In this document: positions 59,439 through 64,000 of the stretch, piece after piece
Layout of the letters: each line of letters begins with the position of its first letter
How positions within the stretch are numbered: position 1 is the first letter of the stretch
NCBI GenBank assembly: GCA_037953745.1
Contig: JBAKBP010000690.1
Location: 124,001-188,000 of the forward strand
Origin: Lithodes maja
Taxonomy: Eukaryota; Arthropoda; Malacostraca; Decapoda; Lithodidae
DNA length: 64,000 bases
Direction of reading: 5' to 3'
Notes under the pieces: generated by a model
Told to the model about the DNA's origin: nothing
Databases searched by the model: none
Seen by the model: only the letters and a program-made list of their open reading frames with translations
Made by a program: the position numbers and the translations under genes

Positions 59439-62400
59439 TTTTTTTTTTTTTTTAAGAGACAATGAACGGAGGAAGGAAAAACACAGATAAAACAAAAAGG
59501 TCCATGTGCCTAAAGGCATCCTCCATTCATAAAATGTTTGTAACAACTGGATTTAAACATTTGTAGATTGTAAGTTTGTGGAAAGCAATTCGAGGGAAGT
59601 GAATTCCAAAGAGTAGTAGCTCTGGGGATAAATGAATTTTGATAAGCAGAAGTTCTGCATTGTGGAGGAGAAAGTGTAAATTCATGGGCGCTCTCAGCTG
59701 CCCTAGTTCTACGGGGAAAGATGTGGAGAGGCGGCACAATTGAAGCAAGTTCCTCGGAACAATTGCTGTGAAAATATCTGTAGAATAATGCAAGGGATGC
59801 AACGTTTCTTCGTATGGATAATGTAGGAAGGTCCTGTGTGATTGCAGGGTTATTGATTAATCTAATAGCTTTATTTTGAATTTTGTCCAACTGCCTCAAT
59901 GCAACCACTCCACTTCCACCCCACAGAGGTGAACAGTAATCCATCTGAGAACGCACATGACTTTTATATATCACGGCCAACTGCTCGTCAGTGAAGAATT
60001 CTCGAACTCTGTACAGGAGTCCCAGTTTTTTAGAGGCATTCTTAGCAATGCTTCTAACATAATGTGTCCAGCTCAAGTTAGTAGTTAATGTTACACCGAG
60101 AATGTCAATACTAGGGGAAGTGGGAATATTTACATCATTAAAAAATATATGGGAGTCGGTGAGATTCTGTCGGTTAGAAAATTGAATGTACTTGGTTTTC
60201 TGTGCATTAAAGGAAACTAGATTCTTTTGTCCCCATCCATTAATTCTAGAAAGGTCCTGGTTCAGAGAAATTGCAGTGTTTATTTTTGAATTTATAAGAT
60301 CGGGTTGGGTGAAAGAATTGGTAAATGTGAAGGAACTGTGGAGTGTTGAGTCATCTGCGTAGGAATGTATTGGATTATGAGTGGTAGATATGAGATCATT
60401 GATATGAATGAGGAACAGAATTGGGGCCAAAACTGATCCCTGGGGAACATCAGCATTTATTGAGTGAAATTGAGAATAAAGGCCATCTACCATTACACAT
60501 ATTTTTCTGTTATGAAGATAAGAAGAAATTAGTGGAACTAATGATGCAAGGCCGTAGTGTGACATCTTCGACAATAAGGATTGATGCCAGACTCTATCAA
60601 ATGCCTTTGATATATCCAGTGCTATTGTATGTGTTTCACCATGTTGGTCTGTAGCTTGGTTGATTTGATGCGTAAGAAGGCAAAGCATGTCTGCAGTTGA
60701 TCGACATCGTCTAAAACCATATTGCCTATCACTGATTAATTTATTATTCTCAAGATGCTTAATTATGTGATTATTTAATATAATTTCAAAGACTTCACCA
60801 AGAGTGGAAGTTATAGCTATTGGTCTGTAGTTTGATGGATCTGAAGAGGCACCTTTTTTAGGAACTGGATGGATGTTTGCTTCTTTCCAGGGTACTGGGA
60901 AGCATGAGGTATGAGTACACAGACGGAAAAATTTTGCCAATACAGGAGCGAGCACCAAGGAGCAATTCTTAAGTACTATTGGAGGAATTTCATCTGGACC
61001 AGGAGCCTTATCTACCGAGAGATTCTGCAAAATAGTTTTGACATGTCTGGTGTGGATCTTAAGTGAGGGAATTTCAGGCGAATTAAAATTAAGTACAGGG
61101 ACATCTTGATTTATTTCATCTAAGGTTGAGTTGGTGGAGAAAATATCCGCAAGAAGGTTAGCTTTACCTCGTGGGTCACTTACAAGATTGCCAGTCGGAG
61201 ATTTTAATGGTGGAATGGATGAAGCAGTAGTGAAGTTGGATTTAAATGAGTTAAGAGTAGACCAAAATATTTTGTTATCATTTGGATTATTTAGAAGTTT
61301 ATTTGCCTGCTTGTGGAAAAAGTTTGATTTAGTTAGGTTTAATACAGTTTTGGCATGATTTCTGATGTTTCTAAAGTAATTAAAGGCTTCATGTGTTTTT
61401 GATCTTGTGTATGCATTGTAGGCTATTGCTTTTTGTTCAGTTACTCTAGCACAATTATGGTCAAACCATTTTGGTGAATTAGATCTTTTACTGTACTTTT
61501 GATGAGGAATAAAAGTTTCCATTCCAATTTTTACAAAATCTTGTATGTGGCTCAAGGTGGAGTGTGTATCATTAGAAAAGAAAGAGGTCCAGGGAATATC
61601 AATAAAGAAACCTTGAAGATCCTCCCAGTCTGTCCTATCGTAATGCCATTTAGTCACCAAAACAGGTTCAGAGTGGGAAGGTGTGGTAGGTGATAGACAG
61701 GTGGCCTGTATCAGACAGTGATCAGAAGATCCAAGCGGGGACCTCACTGTAACATCATAATTTTCTGAATTGGTTGTTAAAAATAAGTCCAGTAGGTGGG
61801 AATTATGATTAGGATTATCTGGTACACGGGTGGGTTGGTTGACTAGTTGAGTGAGATTAAATGAGTCTGCAAATAGCTCACATTCAAGACCAGCATCATC
61901 AGTCCTGGCTGAATGAGTGAGCCATTCAACATTATGGACATTAAAATCACCCAACACAGTGATTTCAGAAGAAGCATTTAAGTTGAGGACACTGAGTTGT
62001 GAGGACAGAGAATCAAAAAGACTTTGCTCTGGAGGAGTATTTGGGGAACGGTAGATGCAACATATGTATTTAAATTTACCAGCAGAAATTAATTTGTATA
62101 TAGAATAATCAAAATAGGGACAATTGAAACTAGTAACCTCCTCCAGGGCAATTTCAGATTTTGCGAAGCAACATACACCTCCTTTAGGTCTGAAATTTTG
62201 GAGCAGTTGATAACCTGGAAAATTAAATCTAGACGTGTCAGATGTGGATGTTACTTGAGTCTCTGTCAAAAAAAGGAGAGTAGGGGATTCTGCTTGAAGA
62301 AATTGGTGTACAGAATTGATGTTAGAGTGGAGTCCCCTTATATTGCTAAAGAAAAAGCTGCACCGACGAGCAGCTTTGGGACGTTGCAATGCTCTTGACA

Positions 62401-62783
62401 CAGTCGCATGATGACGACCGGGAGGGCCCTGTGTCAATGACCCAACCCTGCCGGGGGTGGATATCCGAGGGACCACCAGGTTTGCTCTTAACAATTGTAC
62501 TGCCATGTTTATTGGGTAAGGTGTATGGTGTTACATGTATGATATGTAGTGGGAAGAGTAGTGTTTTATGGATAGAGGATAGCAATGTAGGGCAATGTCG
62601 TGAAGTTGGATGTGTATGTTTTATAAAGAGGGTTTTCCTGATACCCCTGATGTGTGAGGCAGAAAGATATGTATCCAGCTACCAAGGCCTGGGAGAGAAA
62701 ATGGAAGTCAGGCTATTCCCTGAGTCTCCCGAAACCTTGGCGGTAGTATTTCCCTGGGCGGGGCTGCCTACACCTACTACCTA
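59439..62783 (-). mobile_element. Near-full-length Jockey-A retrotransposon
   Basis: In minus sense: a ~275-bp leader (62783-62507), ORF2, a short 3' UTR and poly(A) (15 T at 59439-59453 on the plus strand). Both ends are fixed by the interrupted RTE-like sequence. I found no clear target duplication. No ORF1 is present; the family may be single-ORF or this copy may be 5'-truncated. Confidence 0.9.
59510..62506 (-). CDS. Jockey-A ORF2: endonuclease and reverse transcriptase, 998 codons
   Basis: An uninterrupted frame. The apurinic-type endonuclease occupies roughly residues 50-270: FFFSNIRGLHSN, LFLTETQVTS (metal-binding Glu), YRSPNTPPEQ, GDFNVHNVEWL, and SDHCLIQA (catalytic Asp-His). RT occupies roughly 480-760: DKAPGPDEIPPIVLKN, NYRPIAITSTLGEVFE, YGFRRCRSTADML, ALDISKAFDRVWH (motif A), VPQGSVLAPILF (motif B) and YADDSTLHS (motif C). 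The C-terminus ends FKSSCYKHFMNGGCL. It would act in the ribonucleoprotein that integrates the element by target-primed reverse transcription. The residue before VPQGS is Asp here (codon 60449-60451) but Gly in the copies at 11046 and 54122, a possible inactivating change. The first ATG is taken as start; the endonuclease begins about 50 codons later. Confidence 0.93.
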   Translation of the reverse strand: MAVQLLRANLVVPRISTPGRVGSLTQGPPGRHHATVSRALQRPKAARRCSFFFSNIRGLHSNINSVHQFLQAESPTLLFLTETQVTSTSDTSRFNFPGYQLLQNFRPKGGVCCFAKSEIALEEVTSFNCPYFDYSIYKLISAGKFKYICCIYRSPNTPPEQSLFDSLSSQLSVLNLNASSEITVLGDFNVHNVEWLTHSARTDDAGLECELFADSFNLTQLVNQPTRVPDNPNHNSHLLDLFLTTNSENYDVTVRSPLGSSDHCLIQATCLSPTTPSHSEPVLVTKWHYDRTDWEDLQGFFIDIPWTSFFSNDTHSTLSHIQDFVKIGMETFIPHQKYSKRSNSPKWFDHNCARVTEQKAIAYNAYTRSKTHEAFNYFRNIRNHAKTVLNLTKSNFFHKQANKLLNNPNDNKIFWSTLNSFKSNFTTASSIPPLKSPTGNLVSDPRGKANLLADIFSTNSTLDEINQDVPVLNFNSPEIPSLKIHTRHVKTILQNLSVDKAPGPDEIPPIVLKNCSLVLAPVLAKFFRLCTHTSCFPVPWKEANIHPVPKKGASSDPSNYRPIAITSTLGEVFEIILNNHIIKHLENNKLISDRQYGFRRCRSTADMLCLLTHQINQATDQHGETHTIALDISKAFDRVWHQSLLSKMSHYGLASLVPLISSYLHNRKICVMVDGLYSQFHSINADVPQGSVLAPILFLIHINDLISTTHNPIHSYADDSTLHSSFTFTNSFTQPDLINSKINTAISLNQDLSRINGWGQKNLVSFNAQKTKYIQFSNRQNLTDSHIFFNDVNIPTSPSIDILGVTLTTNLSWTHYVRSIAKNASKKLGLLYRVREFFTDEQLAVIYKSHVRSQMDYCSPLWGGSGVVALRQLDKIQNKAIRLINNPAITQDLPTLSIRRNVASLALFYRYFHSNCSEELASIVPPLHIFPRRTRAAESAHEFTLSPPQCRTSAYQNSFIPRATTLWNSLPSNCFPQTYNLQMFKSSCYKHFMNGGCL

Positions 62784-62965
62784 GAAGATGATAGAAGAAT
62801 GACTATAGATCAGGCAAGGGAAGTGGTAATACACAGGAATGAATGGAGAATGCTGTGAATAAATGAGTGAACACGTGGTCATTTAGGGGAAGGGGTCAGG
62901 CGCAAGTTGGACTAGATAATAGTCCACTGGTGCCTGGCCCAGGGAGACGGTTTACATGAAGGGTG

Positions 62966-63741
62966 CCACTTGAAACATTGACATCATTTACGCTGACGAT
63001 ATAACACAAATAGTAAAATACGAGGGGAAATCAAGAAGATTTATGGCACGAAGGATCGCTACAGAAATTAAAAGAATTAACGATTATGAGAAGCTCTGGA
63101 AAATTAGAATTAATACTAATCAATTTACCATCATACCACTAGCTAAGATTCAGACTGAAGACATAATAAGACAATTGCTCAGACAGAGTAAGGAGGGAAA
63201 GATTCTGGGACAAACTATTAACACCAGAGGGCTTGTACCACACATAAAGAACAACATTGATAGGGGAAAGGAGGCCCTGGCATCTCTCTCTACATTAAAA
63301 GACTTACCTAACAAACTAAAAATGCACTTGATAAAGACACTAGTCTTAGCTATAATTGAATACCCTCCATTTCCCATGCATACCATTAGTAACACCCAGA
63401 TGATGCACCTACAATCGCTTCAAAATAAATTCCTCAGATTCGCCTATGACGTTCATTACCCCTACCAACATAATACAGAGGAACTGCATAACATAGCAGA
63501 TATAAAACTAATGAATGTAAAAATGTACCAAAGAGCAATAAACATATGGAGAAAACTTGAGACTCGTCAAGACCCCTTATATAACTATCTTATTAACCCT
63601 CAAATAGTGGGTCCTGCCTTAAGTCGATTCGAAAACCAAGGCCTAAAGAGCGGGTCCCGCCTTAAGTCCTATGCGATTTTGAGCACATTATCGGCTCTGA
63701 GAGAGAGTCCACACGGTGGGAGGACCGCGGGTGGGCTCTAA
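62966..63741 (+). pseudogene. Reverse transcriptase C-terminal fragment of a further non-LTR family
   Basis: It starts at the catalytic box (IIYADDITQIV, near 62990), then runs open from 63043: RINTNQFTIIPLAKIQ, LGQTINTRGLVPHIKN, LKMHLIKTLVLAIIEYPPFP, LQSLQNKFLRFAYDVHYPYQ, ending RESPHGGRTAGGL. The LGQTI...H.K and I.YP..P patterns are those of the region after RT in Jockey-like elements. It is 5'-truncated just upstream of the YADD box. Confidence 0.8.
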
Positions 63742-64000
63742 CCGTTCAGTGTGGACCTCCTTCCGCCACTGACACCACCACCATGTCTACACCTCCCTGG
63801 TCCCGCGATACAGGGTAAAAACTGAGGAAGTTACTGTATTTTAGTTTTTTTTCCTTCATATTGCAACATCGTTGCAAGAGAACCTGTGGTCATACAAGGA
63901 TGGTTCAGGTGTCATTGGAAAGCTGAATTATCGCCCTTTCACGGATACATAATTGTATTACGCTCTGGCTCTTCTTTAAGCATGAAAAAGAGCATGGAAT
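63742..64000. other. Stretch without recognised feature
   Basis: Possibly the 3' UTR of the preceding element. No motif, repeat or tail is visible before the window ends. Confidence 0.4.

Larger units (their letters stand above)
57758..62965 (+). pseudogene. RTE-like family 1 relic, split by a MITE and a full Jockey-A
   Basis: Coding pieces lie at 57758-59086, 59281-59438 and 62784-62860. The first begins at LPRPPRWQGMTERIEENEVK, the same point as mid-ORF of 50824-53460, and runs through LLSVVGKLYDRVL, CGFRRE, FMDLEEAYDRVDCE, LLFADDTALVA and KYLGGTISRSGGME, with many stops and frameshifts. The second resumes with LSWYGHVERMEDERLTKK and GRPPLRWTDWLRQALD. After the Jockey the end reads RRMTIDQAREVVIHRNEWRML. 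Removing both insertions in thought gives a contiguous C-terminus. The 3' UTR reaches about 62960. Confidence 0.87.

Noticed and set aside
63043..63741. A possible host gene (232-codon frame)
   Set aside because: An upstream YADD box and post-RT patterns show it to be a retrotransposon fragment.

Overview
This 64-kb window is eukaryotic and consists almost entirely of transposable elements and tandem repeats. I found no convincing host gene, no rRNA gene, no intact tRNA gene, no CRISPR array and no operon-like structure. The mix points to an arthropod. The CR1 3' ends that begin AAGAACATAAG, together with abundant RTE, Jockey, Penelope and Ty3/gypsy elements and long di- and tetranucleotide runs, suggest a decapod crustacean; that assignment is inference.

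Layout. 1-2.8 kb: a minus-strand ORF1 relic of an I/Jockey-group element with CCHC knuckles. 2.9-5.0 kb: a long terminal-inverted-repeat (TIR) element packed with nested palindromes. 5.5-6.2 kb: a Jockey-B fragment. 6.8-8.8 kb: an LTR-like stretch with 92-bp and 47-bp tandem repeats. 9.4-10.0 kb: a 74-bp satellite with 148-bp higher-order structure. 10.5-12.4 kb: a ~395-bp tandem duplication interrupted by a truncated Jockey-A. 12.5-15.5 kb: a minus-strand Penelope-like element whose coding region has been split by a 38-copy, 28-bp satellite made from its own codons. 15.5-18.2 kb: a CR1-A element.

From 17.47 kb to at least 31.0 kb is the first copy of a large duplicated block; the second copy runs 37.8-50.6 kb in the same orientation. 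The block holds the CR1-A 3' end, a 57-bp satellite, foldback elements, Jockey-B, a (CAA)n-tailed retroposon, CR1-B pieces and the start of a gypsy LTR. The gypsy element (30.8-37.8 kb) has its integrase upstream of its reverse transcriptase, as in Gmr1-like elements, and is cut off at 37.8 kb by the start of the second copy. Copy 1 carries two TTAA-flanked insertions absent from copy 2. A 200-N gap (50,624-50,823) ends copy 2 inside the LTR.

50.8-53.5 kb: a minus-strand RTE-like element. 54.1-55.5 kb: a Jockey-A copy. 55.9-57.5 kb: a second RTE-like family. 57.5-62.9 kb: a nested stack in which an RTE-like relic has received a 185-bp MITE with a 9-bp target duplication and an almost complete Jockey-A with an unbroken 998-codon ORF. 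63.0-63.7 kb: the end of another reverse transcriptase. The coding regions do not cooperate as host pathways; each is or was the machinery of a separate selfish element, and their nesting records relative insertion order.
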